Source: Nonomuraea angiospora (GTDB lineage: Bacteria > Actinomycetota > Actinomycetes > Streptosporangiales > Streptosporangiaceae). Taken from it: DNA of 64,000 bases. Position numbers and translations under genes: made by a program. This document shows, piece after piece, positions 48,801 to 57,685 of this stretch. How positions within the stretch are numbered: position 1 is the first letter of the stretch; every line of letters begins with the position of its first letter. The DNA is taken from positions 1,178,001 through 1,242,000 of the forward strand of contig NZ_JADBEK010000001.1 of the NCBI RefSeq assembly GCF_014873145.1. The letters run 5' to 3'. The notes under the pieces were generated by a model. It searched no databases, was not told where the DNA came from, and saw only the letters and a list, made by a program, of their open reading frames with translations.

Positions 48801-49633
48801 TGCACGAGATCGACCGCCTGGTGGCCGGCATCGCGCCCGATCCCGGTCCCGGCATGACGCCGATCGCCAGGGAACTGCTCGAGGAGATCACCTCCGTCCC
48901 CGTCCCCGAGCGTCGCCGCAGTTGGTTCGCCCTTCCACGGCCGCGCAGGTGGGCGGCCGTGCCGGTGCTGGCCACGCTGGCGGCCCTGCTGTCCTTCGGC
49001 GTCGCTCAGGCGCCCGCCTCCGCCGCGCTCGACATCGAACTGGTGGACGACCACTACGTGATCACGGTGAAGGACCTGCTGGCCGAGCCCGAGGTGTACC
49101 AGCGGGAGCTGCGGGCCAGGGGCCTGGACATCACGCTCAACCTGGTGCCGACCTCCGCGAGCCAGACGGGCCAGATGATCGTGATCAACGACATGGATCG
49201 GTTGCGGTCCGGCAAACCGGTGCCCGGCGACGGCCCGATCACCACGATCGACGCTCCGGGGTTGTGCGAGCGGTTCGCCGCCTGCCCTGTGGGCCTGAAG
49301 GTGCCGGTCGACTTCGACAAGAAGGCCGAGGTCTTTCTCGGCAGGCGGGCCCTGCCCGGGGAGAGGTACAAGATGCCGCCCGGCATCGCGTTGCCCGGCG
49401 AGCCTCTGCACTGCGTGGACTACGTCAACAAGAGCGTCGCCGAGATCTCGGCCCTGCTGCGCGAGCGGGGCGTCACACCCTCGTACATCCAGCACGGCAA
49501 GCGTGCGGCCCCCTCCGCCCCCGGCGGCTGGTACGTGCACGACGGCGTCATGAGCGCCGACGGCCAGGCCCTCCTGCTGGTCGGCGCCGAGCCCAGCACC
49601 CAGCGCAGCCCGGTGCCGCAGTCCCGCTGCTGA
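48800..49633 (+). CDS. Membrane protein cotranscribed with ECF sigma factor
   Basis: 277 residues. A short cytoplasmic head (MHEIDRLVAGIAPDPGPGMT) is followed by one membrane segment near residues 55-70 (AVPVLATLAALLSFGVA) and a 200-residue outer domain with three cysteines (LCERFAACPVG, LHCVDYV). Its place behind the sigma gene suggests it tunes or anchors the sigma factor, but no zinc-finger anti-sigma motif (HxxxCxxC) is present. Function unknown. Confidence 0.7.
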   Translation: MHEIDRLVAGIAPDPGPGMTPIARELLEEITSVPVPERRRSWFALPRPRRWAAVPVLATLAALLSFGVAQAPASAALDIELVDDHYVITVKDLLAEPEVYQRELRARGLDITLNLVPTSASQTGQMIVINDMDRLRSGKPVPGDGPITTIDAPGLCERFAACPVGLKVPVDFDKKAEVFLGRRALPGERYKMPPGIALPGEPLHCVDYVNKSVAEISALLRERGVTPSYIQHGKRAAPSAPGGWYVHDGVMSADGQALLLVGAEPSTQRSPVPQSRC

Positions 49634-49754
49634 TCCCGGCCCGGCAGTGAGAGCTGCCACCCGGAGCGCGCGCGGCTGAGCGCGCGCCCATCACCGCCAT
49701 GTGTCGTCCTCGGCATGCGCGGACCCCTGTCATGCCCCCACGATCGGATTTCGC

Positions 49755-51155
49755 GTGCTCACCGACACCCGGGTGGCGCTGCCCTCGCAGCGCCGCCTGT
49801 CCGCCCTCGCCGACCACCGCGTCTTCGCCGCGTTGCTGCTCCTGGCCGCCGTGTTGCGGGTGGTGACGATACTCGGCTACCGCCCCGTCACGCTCTACTG
49901 GTACGACTCCTTCACCTACCTCGACACCGCCGTGCACCCGGCTCCGTCGGCGACGTTCCACCCGATCGGCTACCCGCTGCTGCTGCGGGCGCTGCTGCCG
50001 TTCCACAGCGTGGAGCTGGTCGCGGCCGTCCAGCACGTCATCGGCCTGAGCACCGGCATGCTGCTCTACGCGGTGCTGCGCCGCAGGTCGGCGCCCGGCT
50101 GGGCGGCGGCGTCGGCGACGGTGCCGCTGCTGTTCGATGCCTCCTTCCTGCGGCTGGAGCATGCCGTCCTGTCCGACGCGCAGTTCATCTTCCTTGTCGT
50201 GGCCGGGCTGGCCGTGCTGATGTGGTCGCCGCGGTTGTCCGTGCGCGCCGCCGCCGGAGCGGGTCTGCTGTTCGCCGCGGCCGCGCTGACCAGGACGATC
50301 GCGCTGCCGCTGCTCCTGCTCGTCGTGCTCGTGCTGGCCGGGCGACGCGTGGGGTGGCGGCCGCTGGCCGCGCTGGTTCTGGCCGGTGCGCTGCCCCTGA
50401 CCGGGTACGCCGCCTGGTACGCCCAGCACCACGGCCGTTTCGCCATCAGCGGCGCCGACGGGGTCGCCCTGTGGGCGCGCACGATGACGTTCGCCGACTG
50501 CGCCCGCATCCAGCCGCCGCCCGATCTGGCGCGCCTGTGCCCCAACGGGACGAAGGTGGATGCGGCCTCCGAGTACGTGTGGGCCCCCGGAGCCTCAATC
50601 AACCGGCTGCCCGGCGACCGCTTCACGCACAACGACCTGGCCCGCTCGTTCGCGCTCGACGCGATCCTCGCCCAGCCGCTGGACTACCTGGGCGACGTCG
50701 TACGCGACACCGCCATCGCCTTCTCCTGGACGCCGATCCCGCACCCCGCCCGCACCACCCCGGCGTTCGGCTTCAGGAGCGGGCACTGGGAGCTGCCCGA
50801 CCAGCCACTGATCGACAAGGTCAAACGGGAGTACGACCCGGACATCCGCGGCCTGTCGTCGGTGTCGCCGTACGCGGATCTCCTCATCGCCTACCAGCAC
50901 GCCGCCTACCTGCGCGGCCCGGTCCTGGGCCTGATCCTCCTGCTGGGCGTGGTCGCCGCGGTCCGGCGGCCCCGCGTGGCGCTGCTGCCGTGGGCCGTGG
51001 CGATGGGCCTGCTGATCGGCCCGGTCGCGGTTTTGGACTTCGACCACCGGTACGTGCTGCCCGTCATACCCGTCGCCTGCCTGGCCGCCGCCCTCGCCTT
51101 CCAAACCGCCCCTAAGCGGCGGGGATATATGTCAGACGGCGTCATATACCGTTGA
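49755..51155 (+). CDS. Polytopic membrane glycosyltransferase-like protein
   Basis: About 466 residues from GTG 49755; GTG 49701 would add 18. Around ten hydrophobic segments are visible (VFAALLLLAAVLRVVTILGY, IALPLLLLVVLVLAGRRVG, GPVLGLILLLGVVAAVR). The early motif YWYDSFTYLDTA is similar to the acidic first loop of GT-C enzymes (ArnT/PMT-like) that use polyprenyl-phosphate sugars, and a large outer loop follows at about 270-370. The acceptor is unknown. It ends 4 nt before the WYL gene, whose dyad lies inside its last codons. Confidence 0.7.
   Translation: MLTDTRVALPSQRRLSALADHRVFAALLLLAAVLRVVTILGYRPVTLYWYDSFTYLDTAVHPAPSATFHPIGYPLLLRALLPFHSVELVAAVQHVIGLSTGMLLYAVLRRRSAPGWAAASATVPLLFDASFLRLEHAVLSDAQFIFLVVAGLAVLMWSPRLSVRAAAGAGLLFAAAALTRTIALPLLLLVVLVLAGRRVGWRPLAALVLAGALPLTGYAAWYAQHHGRFAISGADGVALWARTMTFADCARIQPPPDLARLCPNGTKVDAASEYVWAPGASINRLPGDRFTHNDLARSFALDAILAQPLDYLGDVVRDTAIAFSWTPIPHPARTTPAFGFRSGHWELPDQPLIDKVKREYDPDIRGLSSVSPYADLLIAYQHAAYLRGPVLGLILLLGVVAAVRRPRVALLPWAVAMGLLIGPVAVLDFDHRYVLPVIPVACLAAALAFQTAPKRRGYMSDGVIYR
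51126..51148. promoter_or_regulatory. Weak dyad before the WYL regulator gene
   Basis: TATATG at 51126-51131 and CATATA at 51143-51148 are inverted around 11 bp, 12 bp before the WYL regulator start. It may be an autoregulatory site; it lies within the 3' end of the preceding gene. Confidence 0.35.
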
Positions 51156-51159
51156 AGAC

Positions 51160-52152
51160 GTGAGATCCGAGCGCCTGCTGTCGATCATGCTGCTGCTCCA
51201 GACCCACGGCCGGCTGCCCGCCAGTGACCTGGCCGAGCGGCTGGAGGTGTCGGTCCGCACCGTCATGCGCGACGTCGAGGCGCTGTCGTCGGCCGGTGTG
51301 CCCGTCTACACCGTGCGCGGCCCCCACGGCGGCATCGCGCTGCTGCCCGGCTACCGCACCAACGTCACCGGCATGACCGCCGACGAGGCCCGCGCCCTGT
51401 TCGTGCTGCTGTCCGACCACGCTCACACCGAGCTGGGCCTGGGCCAGGCTCTCGGCTCCGCGCTGCGCAAGCTGATGGCCGCCCTGCCCGCCCCGCACCG
51501 GCCCGACGCCGACCTGGCCAGCCGCCGCATCCTCCTCGACCCCGTGCGCTGGCGCGGCGGGCCGGCGCGTCCCGCGACCGGCACCGCCGTCGACCTGGCC
51601 GTGCTCCAGCAGGCCGTCTTCAACGACCGGCGGCTGCGCCTGCGCTACCGGCACGGCCGCGACAACCGCGTCCGCTCCTACACCCTCGATCCGTACGGCC
51701 TGGTCAACAAGGCCGGCGTCTGGTATCTGGTCGCCGACCACCGCGGCGAGCCCGCACTCTTCCGAGCCGACCGGGCCCTGTCCGCCGGCATCCTCGACGA
51801 GCCCGTACGCCGCCGCGACGGCCTCGAACTGGCCGACGTCTGGGACGGCCTGCGCCGCCGCATCGACGAGATCCCCGCCCCGCTGCCCGTCACGGTCAGC
51901 GTTCACCGGGACATCCTCAGCAAGTTCCTGCGCATCCACGAAGCCGACCTGGCCGGCCCTCCTCCCGCGGCCGACCAGCGAGCTGAGCGCGTGCCCGTCC
52001 AGCTGCACTTCCGCTCCCTGGGCGCAGCCGAAGTCCTCCTGGCCTTCGGCACCGACGCCGAAGTCCTCGCCCCGGCCGAGCTCCGCCAGACCCTGGCCCG
52101 CAAGGCGGCCGAGGCCGCCGCCCGCTACGCCACCGACACCGATCACCGGTAG
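51160..52152 (+). CDS. YafY-type HTH/WYL domain regulator
   Basis: 330 residues. The helix-turn-helix is at 1-60 (RLLSIMLLLQTHGRLPASDL, AERLEVSVRTVMRDVEALSS). The WYL domain is at about 140-220 (VFNDRRLRLRYRHGRDNRVR, TLDPYGLVNKAGVWYLVADH), followed by a WCX extension. WYL proteins bind nucleic-acid or nucleotide ligands. The start is GTG 51160, and no target gene is obvious. Confidence 0.92.
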   Translation: MRSERLLSIMLLLQTHGRLPASDLAERLEVSVRTVMRDVEALSSAGVPVYTVRGPHGGIALLPGYRTNVTGMTADEARALFVLLSDHAHTELGLGQALGSALRKLMAALPAPHRPDADLASRRILLDPVRWRGGPARPATGTAVDLAVLQQAVFNDRRLRLRYRHGRDNRVRSYTLDPYGLVNKAGVWYLVADHRGEPALFRADRALSAGILDEPVRRRDGLELADVWDGLRRRIDEIPAPLPVTVSVHRDILSKFLRIHEADLAGPPPAADQRAERVPVQLHFRSLGAAEVLLAFGTDAEVLAPAELRQTLARKAAEAAARYATDTDHR

Positions 52153-52205
52153 GACCGGCCGGTCACCGCTCTGTCCGTTCCGACCCTGCCCGACGGTGGA
52201 GAAGG

Positions 52206-52330
52206 TCAGCGTGTCCCCGGTACGGCTGCCGCGGGCACCTGCGCCGACTGGGCGATCAGCGGGACGTCGGATCTGCGGGCATCGTCATAGCGCCAGGCCG
52301 CCAGCTGGGTGACGTCGAACAACCGCCGTC
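52206..52330 (-). pseudogene. Possible 3' remnant of a minus-strand gene
   Basis: On the minus strand a frame reading RLFDVTQLAAWRYDDARRSD, VPLIAQSAQVPAAAVPGTR ends at the stop at 52206-52208. It looks protein-like but has no start or upstream body. The rest of 52153-52424 shows no gene. Low certainty. Confidence 0.25.
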
Positions 52331-52424
52331 GAGCACACCTCCGGCCACCGACGTCCGGACGGAATCACGTACAGATGCCCTTGGCCGTCGAGAACTCGAT
52401 TCGCCCCATCGGGAAACAGCAGGC

Positions 52425-53015
52425 ATGACACGAACCCCACCGGAGGAGATGGTCGAGGCGGACGACGCCGAGCTCATCCGCCGGTCAATCGACGATCCGG
52501 AGCAGTTCGCCGGCGTGTTCGACCGGTATGTCGAGCAGATCCACCGCTATGTCGCGCGGCGGTTGGGCGTGCAGGTCGCCGACGACATCGTGGCGGAGAC
52601 GTTCCTGACCGCCTTCCGCTGCCGCGCCTCCTACGATCACGCGCAGCCGCTGGCCAGGCCGTGGCTGTACGGCATCGCGACCAACCTCATCGCCAGACAG
52701 CGGCGCGATGAGGAGCGGTTCCTGCGGGCGCTGGCGCGTACCGGTGTGGAGCCGCCGCCTGAGTCCATGGCCGACGCGGTGATCGGGCGCGTGGCCGCGC
52801 AGGCCGAGGACCGCCGGCTGGCGGGGGCGCTGACGGGCCTGGCCAGCGGTGATCGCGACGTGCTGCTGCTGGTGGCGTTGGGAGGACTGGCCTACGACGA
52901 GGTGGCGCAGGCGCTCGAAATCCCGATCGGGACCGTGCGCTCGCGCCTGCACCGGGCCCGCAAACAGGCGCGGGCCGCCCTCGGCGCCGGCTGTCACACG
53001 AGAGAGGACGCATGA
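52425..53015 (+). CDS. ECF RNA polymerase sigma factor
   Basis: 196 residues. Region 2 is FAGVFDRYVEQIHRYVARRL, VADDIVAETFLTAFRCRASY; region 4 is LASGDRDVLLLVALGGLAYD, EVAQALEIPIGTVRSRLHRA. A four-base overlap (ATGA) couples it to the downstream CU044_5270-type gene, a frequent pairing in Streptosporangiaceae. Signal and regulon are unknown. Confidence 0.92.
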   Translation: MTRTPPEEMVEADDAELIRRSIDDPEQFAGVFDRYVEQIHRYVARRLGVQVADDIVAETFLTAFRCRASYDHAQPLARPWLYGIATNLIARQRRDEERFLRALARTGVEPPPESMADAVIGRVAAQAEDRRLAGALTGLASGDRDVLLLVALGGLAYDEVAQALEIPIGTVRSRLHRARKQARAALGAGCHTREDA

Positions 53016-53980
53016 TGGATGAGTTCGGACGGTTCCTCGAGGCCACCCCGGCGATCACCGGCGAGGCGAAGGAGGCGGCGCGCACCCGGTTGCTGCAGGC
53101 CATCCGCGAGCCGGCCCCCATGCCGCCGATGCCCTCGCCGAGGCGGCGCAGGCCGCGCCTGGCCTGGCGGCTGGCGCTGGCCGCGTCGGTCGCGCTGGCC
53201 GCCAGCGCGGGCATCATCACGGTGCGCGGCGGTGAACGACCTGCCACCACCCCGGTCGCCAGCGTTCAGGATCTCGGCGACAAGGCGGCCAGGAGCGCCG
53301 AGACCGACCCGTACGAGATCACGCCGTCGCCGGGCCGCTGGCTGTACGTGAAGCAGACGATCGCTCCGCTCCGCAAGGAGCCGGAGCCCGAGGTGGATCG
53401 CGACAGGCGCATGACTCTCGAGACGTGGCACAGCTTGGACGGCAAGCAGCTGGCGCTGGACGACGGACGGGGCAAGCTCGTCACGGAGGAGTACGGCCCC
53501 GGCATCACGGGAGCGGACCTGGCCAGGGCGCCGGTCACCCCCGAGGAAATGATCGCCAGGATCGGGGCGAGCGTCGATGCGACCCCCGTGACGGAGTTCG
53601 ACGACGCCGACGCGACCAGGCAGGAGCGGATCTTCCGAACGATCTCCCAGTTGCTGGGCGAGCAGCCGTTGGCCGCCGACGTGCGGGCCGCGTTGTTCCG
53701 GGCGCTGCCCATGATCGAGGGGGTTTCGGTCAAGCAGGACGCGATCGACGCGGCAGGCCGCCACGGGGTCGCGTTCGACTACACGGGAGCCTGGGAGCGC
53801 TTCGAGATCATTGTGAGTGCGCAGGACTACCGGTTCTTGGGGACGTATGGCGAGAGCGTCGCCGATCGCACCTTCAACCTTCCTGACGGCGCGACACGTA
53901 CGGTCAAGGCGGGCACGCCTCTGGTGTGGAGCGCACGGATGACGGCGGAGGTCGTCGACAAGCCCGGAGAACAGCCGTAG
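53012..53980 (+). CDS. CU044_5270 family protein
   Basis: 322 residues. A cytoplasmic head (MMDEFGRFLEATPAITGEAK) is followed by a membrane segment near residues 52-70 (LALAASVALAASAGIITV) and a large outer domain (ITPSPGRWLYVKQTIAPLRK, FRALPMIEGVSVKQDAIDAA). This family is found behind ECF sigma genes in actinobacteria and is uncharacterised. Overlap with the sigma stop shows coupled translation. A role in sigma control is inferred from context only. Confidence 0.85.
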   Translation: MMDEFGRFLEATPAITGEAKEAARTRLLQAIREPAPMPPMPSPRRRRPRLAWRLALAASVALAASAGIITVRGGERPATTPVASVQDLGDKAARSAETDPYEITPSPGRWLYVKQTIAPLRKEPEPEVDRDRRMTLETWHSLDGKQLALDDGRGKLVTEEYGPGITGADLARAPVTPEEMIARIGASVDATPVTEFDDADATRQERIFRTISQLLGEQPLAADVRAALFRALPMIEGVSVKQDAIDAAGRHGVAFDYTGAWERFEIIVSAQDYRFLGTYGESVADRTFNLPDGATRTVKAGTPLVWSARMTAEVVDKPGEQP

Positions 53981-54073
53981 GGGCACAGCCTCGACGTGGA
54001 ACGATGCGGTCCGTCGCTCGACGCGACCAGGCGTGATCATGCCGGACGGCACTTGATCGCCACGGGAGCCCAA

Positions 54074-54152
54074 CGATGGGCGTGGCCACCAGGCCGCGCC
54101 CATCGTCATCGCTGGATCAGCCCTGCGCGGCCGCACCTTTCGCAGGGCTGAT
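54074..54152. terminator. Two perfect stem-loops after the sigma operon
   Basis: CGATGGGCG/CGCCCATCG at 54074-54082 and 54097-54105, then ATCAGCCCTGCG/CGCAGGGCTGAT at 54116-54127 and 54141-54152. They lie about 95 bp after the CU044_5270 stop and are probably terminators, although neither has a T-run. Confidence 0.55.
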
Positions 54153-54589
54153 GGCGTGTCACCGCACGAGTTCAGGTCCAAAACGGCCCGCCGCTCCTCA
54201 GCTTGGCGATCATCCAGAGGGCCGAGGAGACCGATGTCATGATGCTGATGGCCATCAGGGCCGCCCAATGCCAATCTGGGCCGATTGCCGTGAGATCGCA
54301 GTCGTCGTTGATTCGCCACCTGGACGTCGTGGGATTGAGCACTACCGCCGCTGCCAGACCGCGGTCGGCGTTCAGCCGCGAGGGATCTCAGTGGGCTGCT
54401 TTCGGGAGAGCCACCGCCAGTGTCGGTAACCCCGCCTGTCCTGGTTCGCGAACGCCATCGGCCGAGGTCGGTTGCTGTTCACCGCCCTGTGGCGGAGTTC
54501 GTGTTGCGAGCGATGCCGGAGGGACCGCGACGGTGCCGTATGTTCCCGTGAAGGTGAAGCCGTGGTGCTGGTGCTCTCGCGCTCGGCAG
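54153..54589. other. Gene-poor stretch
   Basis: This 437-bp region has no convincing gene. On the minus strand a short frame ending at 54172 would encode a hydrophobic peptide (WHWAALMAISIMTSVSSALW, MIAKLRSGG) of roughly 45 residues, but it has no good start. Lower G+C than its neighbours. Confidence 0.35.
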
Positions 54590-55708
54590 TCAGGATGGCT
54601 GGACTTGGTCGAAATGGGCGACAGCTTCGGCGGGGTCCGGGCTCACGAGGCGTTCCAGACCGGCCATCGTGATCTTCGCCCACCTGCCGGCTCGTGCCCA
54701 CATCTGTTCCTCGAAGGCGCGGACGGCCTTGTCCAGATCTCCAGGGCCGGTGGCGATGGTCTCGGCGAGTTCGGCGCCTTCCAGCATCGCGAGGTTCGCG
54801 CCCACCCCCAACGGGGGCATCAGATGGGCGGCGTCGCCCAGTAGCGTCACCCCGAAGACGTGGGTCCAGGTGTGGGCCACGGGCAGGACGTAGAGGGGGC
54901 GGTGGACGAAAGCGGTGCCGTGGTGGAGGAGGTCGAGGACGGGAGCGGCCCAGCCGCCGAACAGGGCCAGCAGACTCGATCGCACGGCCTCGGCGTCGGC
55001 CAGGTCCAGGTTCGCGTGCCAGTCCAGTGGCGCACGGAACCGGGCGTACACCTTGACGTGGCCGCCGCTGTTGCGCTGGGCGACCAGAGTTCGGTTCACG
55101 CCGTACACGGCCACGGAACCGTCGCCGATCAACCGGGCGAGGTCGGGGTGACGGGTGTCGACGTCGTCCAGGGAGGTCTCGACCACGGTGATGCCGGTGT
55201 AGTGCGGCGTCACCGGCGAGACCGCGGGGCGGACCCGGGACCAGGCGCCGTCCGCGCCGACCACGAGATCGAACGTCTCCTGCCGCCCGTCCGCGAAATG
55301 GACCAGTACGCCATCCTGGGTCCCCGGCACCACCTCCGTCACGCCCCGTCCCCACTGAACGTCCAGAGGGCCGAGCAGCAGGTCACGGAGTTGCCCGCGG
55401 TCGATCTCGGGGTTGGCCTGTTCATCCGGACGGGGTTGCCAGTCGCGTAGGACGGTCCCGGCCGTGTCCAGGATGCGCATGGCCTGCCCTTCGGGACGAG
55501 ACAGCGCCTGGAACTCCGCCAGCAGCCCCGCCTTGTCCAGCGCGAGCTGACCCAGCCCTTGGTGCAGGTCCAGCGTGCCGCCCGGGGGGCGGGCATCGGG
55601 GGCGGGATCGCGTTCGAGGATGGTGACGGGGTAATCATGGCGGTGCAGGACGCGGGCGAAGGTAAGGCCGCCGGGACCGCTTCCGACCACTGCGATACGA
55701 TGTCTCAC
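54590..55708 (-). CDS. FAD-dependent monooxygenase, second TetX-like copy
   Basis: 372 residues from GTG 55708, closely related to the enzyme at 3213-4289. FAD loop RIAVVGSGPGGLTFARVLHR, GGTLDLHQGLGQLALDKAGL, EIDRGQLRDLLLG, DG motif VVGADGAWSRVRPAVSPVTP, GD motif LLGDAAHLMPPLGVGANLAM. The codon before GTG lies in a region shared with the operator, and no ribosome site is visible, so translation may be leaderless. Its divergent TetR gene has been truncated, so this copy may be constitutively expressed, an inference from the broken regulator. Substrate unknown. Confidence 0.88.
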   Translation of the reverse strand: MRHRIAVVGSGPGGLTFARVLHRHDYPVTILERDPAPDARPPGGTLDLHQGLGQLALDKAGLLAEFQALSRPEGQAMRILDTAGTVLRDWQPRPDEQANPEIDRGQLRDLLLGPLDVQWGRGVTEVVPGTQDGVLVHFADGRQETFDLVVGADGAWSRVRPAVSPVTPHYTGITVVETSLDDVDTRHPDLARLIGDGSVAVYGVNRTLVAQRNSGGHVKVYARFRAPLDWHANLDLADAEAVRSSLLALFGGWAAPVLDLLHHGTAFVHRPLYVLPVAHTWTHVFGVTLLGDAAHLMPPLGVGANLAMLEGAELAETIATGPGDLDKAVRAFEEQMWARAGRWAKITMAGLERLVSPDPAEAVAHFDQVQPS

Positions 55709-55710
55709 GT

Positions 55711-55743
55711 CGATACACTGTATTGGTACAAGACGATGTATCG
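55711..55743. promoter_or_regulatory. TetR operator, second copy
   Basis: CGATACACTGTATT (55711-55724) is identical to the left arm of the operator at 3168, and the outer pair CGATACA/TGTATCG (55711-55717, 55737-55743) is perfect. The right arm has drifted. It sits directly before the second monooxygenase start, facing the truncated TetR gene. Confidence 0.7.
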
Positions 55744-55801
55744 CAACAGTACGGGTGTAACCATCACGGTGTGAGACCGGCCTGAGCCGCCGACTCGCCC
55801 G

Positions 55802-56050
55802 GTGCCGCTCGACCGGGAGCGGATCGTCACCGGCACCATCGCACTGGCTGACGAGGGCGGGCTGGAGGCGGTGTCGTTGCGCAAGGTCGCCGCCCGGCTG
55901 GACGCCGGCCCGATGCGGCTGTACGCATACATCTCCACCAAGGAGGAGCTGTTCGACCTCATGGTGGACGAGGTCCACGCCGAGGTCCTCCCCGAGGAGC
56001 AGCCCGGCGACTGGCCGGAGGCGCTGCGCGTCCTCGCCCACCGCACCAGG
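55802..56050 (+). pseudogene. Truncated TetR regulator
   Basis: About 83 codons from GTG 55802 are closely similar to the start of the repressor at 2440-3126 (LDRERIVTGTIALADEGGLE, SLRKVAARLDAGPMRLYAYI, STKEELFDLMVDEVHAEVLP). Similarity stops after LAHRTRG; what follows is unrelated and lies over an integrase fragment on the other strand. The ligand domain is gone, so a working repressor is unlikely. Confidence 0.75.
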
Positions 56051-56061
56051 GGCCACGTCGA

Positions 56062-56346
56062 TGGCCGCGGCCGGGCGGGGCAGGTTCTTGGGCGCCTGGA
56101 CGGTGTCGATCCGATTCATCGGGTCGGCCTGCAGCGGGTCGTGGCGACCGGCCCACTTGGCGAGGGATGCGACGGCGGCGCGTTCGCGCTTGCGGTCGGC
56201 CGGCGACAGCTCGGCGAGCTCGGCCAGGTACGCACGGATCGGTCCGGCGGTCAGCACGCCGAGCGCGGGCATCGACCTGCAAGCCCATTTCTGCCAGCGG
56301 AACCACCTGCCGGTGGCGGCATCACCTTTCCGCCGTGTCCGGGGGT
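56062..56346 (-). pseudogene. Tyrosine recombinase fragment
   Basis: A minus-strand frame carries PIRAYLAELAELSPADRKRE, RAAVASLAKWAGRHDPLQAD, PMNRIDTVQAPKNLPRP, the core-binding region of integrase/XerC-type tyrosine recombinases. The catalytic domain with its Arg-His-Arg-Tyr residues is absent. The fragment directly abuts the truncated TetR gene, so an insertion or deletion probably joined them. Confidence 0.6.
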
Positions 56347-56437
56347 TGAGGAACCCAGGAACAGCCATTGGCAATGAGAATGATCTTGAGCGAAGTGTGG
56401 CGTCCGGCATCGGCCCGCCACGTACGGGGCGGGCGGC

Positions 56438-56928
56438 AAGGCGCGGCTGTATGAGCCGAGGAATACGGCGACGATGCCGGCGGTGACCGGTCGTTGGAGG
56501 CTGAGGCGATCGACGACGCGCTCGATCTGTTCGCGCTGCTGATGGCCTCGCGGCTGATCTCGCCGGCGCGTCGCAAGTCCTCGGGCGAACGGTTGGCGAT
56601 GCGGCCGTAGCCGGAGAAGGCTTCCAGGCTCCTGTCCCGGGCGGGGCGGGTGCTGGTCGAGCAGCTCGACCTGGTCGCCGAGGTGGGCGTCGACCGGGAT
56701 GTCGCAGCGCTGTGGACGGCCGTCATCGCGGAGGCGGGGGCGAGCAAGGAGCAGGTCCTGGTCGCGCTGGAACAGAAGAACGCCGCCCGGCTGTCCCCTC
56801 TCGGCCACGCCCGCCTCAACGTTCCGGGCCGCTACTCCATCTCCTCATCCGCCCCGACCGAGGGACTGCGGCAGCTCGGCGAGATCCCCGACCCCGACGG
56901 TGGCGGCGTGAACGAGGAGGGGGTGTAG
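56438..56928 (+). mobile_element. Degraded Tn3-family transposase remnant
   Basis: Tn3 TnpA motifs appear in order but in damaged form: KARLYEPRNTATMPAVTGRW in one frame, then after a frameshift near 56495 LEAEAIDDALDLFALLMASR, LISPARRKSSGERLAM, a stop codon near 56609, then LLSRAGRVLVEQLDLVAEVG and VDRDVAALWTAVIAEAG. The sequence then jumps to the C-terminal end (LNVPGRYSI, LRQLGEIPDPDGG). Most of the catalytic domain is deleted. It cannot transpose. Confidence 0.7.
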
Positions 56929-57046
56929 ACCCCCGGGCTCGTGGGCCACGACAAGCGTCCTGGTCCCGATGCTTTCCTCGCATGCCCGGTGTGCGGGCCG
57001 GCGCGGTGGAGCGCTGACGCCGCCCGCGGTCACGGCGCGCGGTCGG

Positions 57047-57685
57047 CTAACGCGGCGTGACCAAGCGGGCCTCGTAGGCGGCGATGACGAGCTGGGCGCG
57101 GTCGCGGGCGTTGAGCTTGGCCAGCAGACGGCCGATATGCGTCTTCACGGTCCCGGGACTCACCTGGAGCTGCACGCTGAGCTCGGCGTTGGACAGTCCG
57201 TGCGCGACGAGGGTGAGCACCTCGCGCTCCCGGTCCGTCAACGTGTCGAGCCCGTGAAAGGGCTGCTGGACCGGCCGCCGTACGAACTCCGCGATCAGTC
57301 GGGTGGTGACGGTCGGCGCGAGCAGCGTCTCACCCGACGCCACCACCCGGATCGCCTTCAGGAGGTCGTCCGGAGGCGCGTCCTTGAGCAGGAATCCGCT
57401 GGCACCCGCGCGCAGCGCCGAATAAACGTACTCATCGAGGTCGAATGTGGTCAGGATGAGCACCCGAGTGTCCCCGGTGATCTGCCCGGTCGCGGTGATG
57501 CCATCCATTTCGGGCATTCTGACGTCCATGAGCACCACGTCGGGTGACTCCGTACGCGTGAGCGCCACCGCCTCCCGACCGTCGCCCGCCTCCCCGACCA
57601 CGGAGAGATCGTCCTCCGAGTCGATCAGCAAGCGGAAACTGCCGCGCAGGAGTGCCTGATCGTCGGCGATGAGCACCCGGATCAC
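57047..57685 (-). CDS. NarL/LuxR-type response regulator
   Basis: 212 residues. The receiver domain has acidic pair DD (residues 8-9), phospho-Asp in VVLMDVRMPEMDG, switch Thr in LTTFD, and Lys in LLKDAPP. The C-terminal LuxR helix-turn-helix is LTDREREVLTLVAHGLSNAE, LSVQLQVSPGTVKTHIGRLL. The start is GTG 57685 with a GGGGGGAGG ribosome site. It is the cognate partner of the kinase upstream and probably activates the peptidase/ABC operon facing the kinase. Confidence 0.93.
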   Translation of the reverse strand: MIRVLIADDQALLRGSFRLLIDSEDDLSVVGEAGDGREAVALTRTESPDVVLMDVRMPEMDGITATGQITGDTRVLILTTFDLDEYVYSALRAGASGFLLKDAPPDDLLKAIRVVASGETLLAPTVTTRLIAEFVRRPVQQPFHGLDTLTDREREVLTLVAHGLSNAELSVQLQVSPGTVKTHIGRLLAKLNARDRAQLVIAAYEARLVTPR

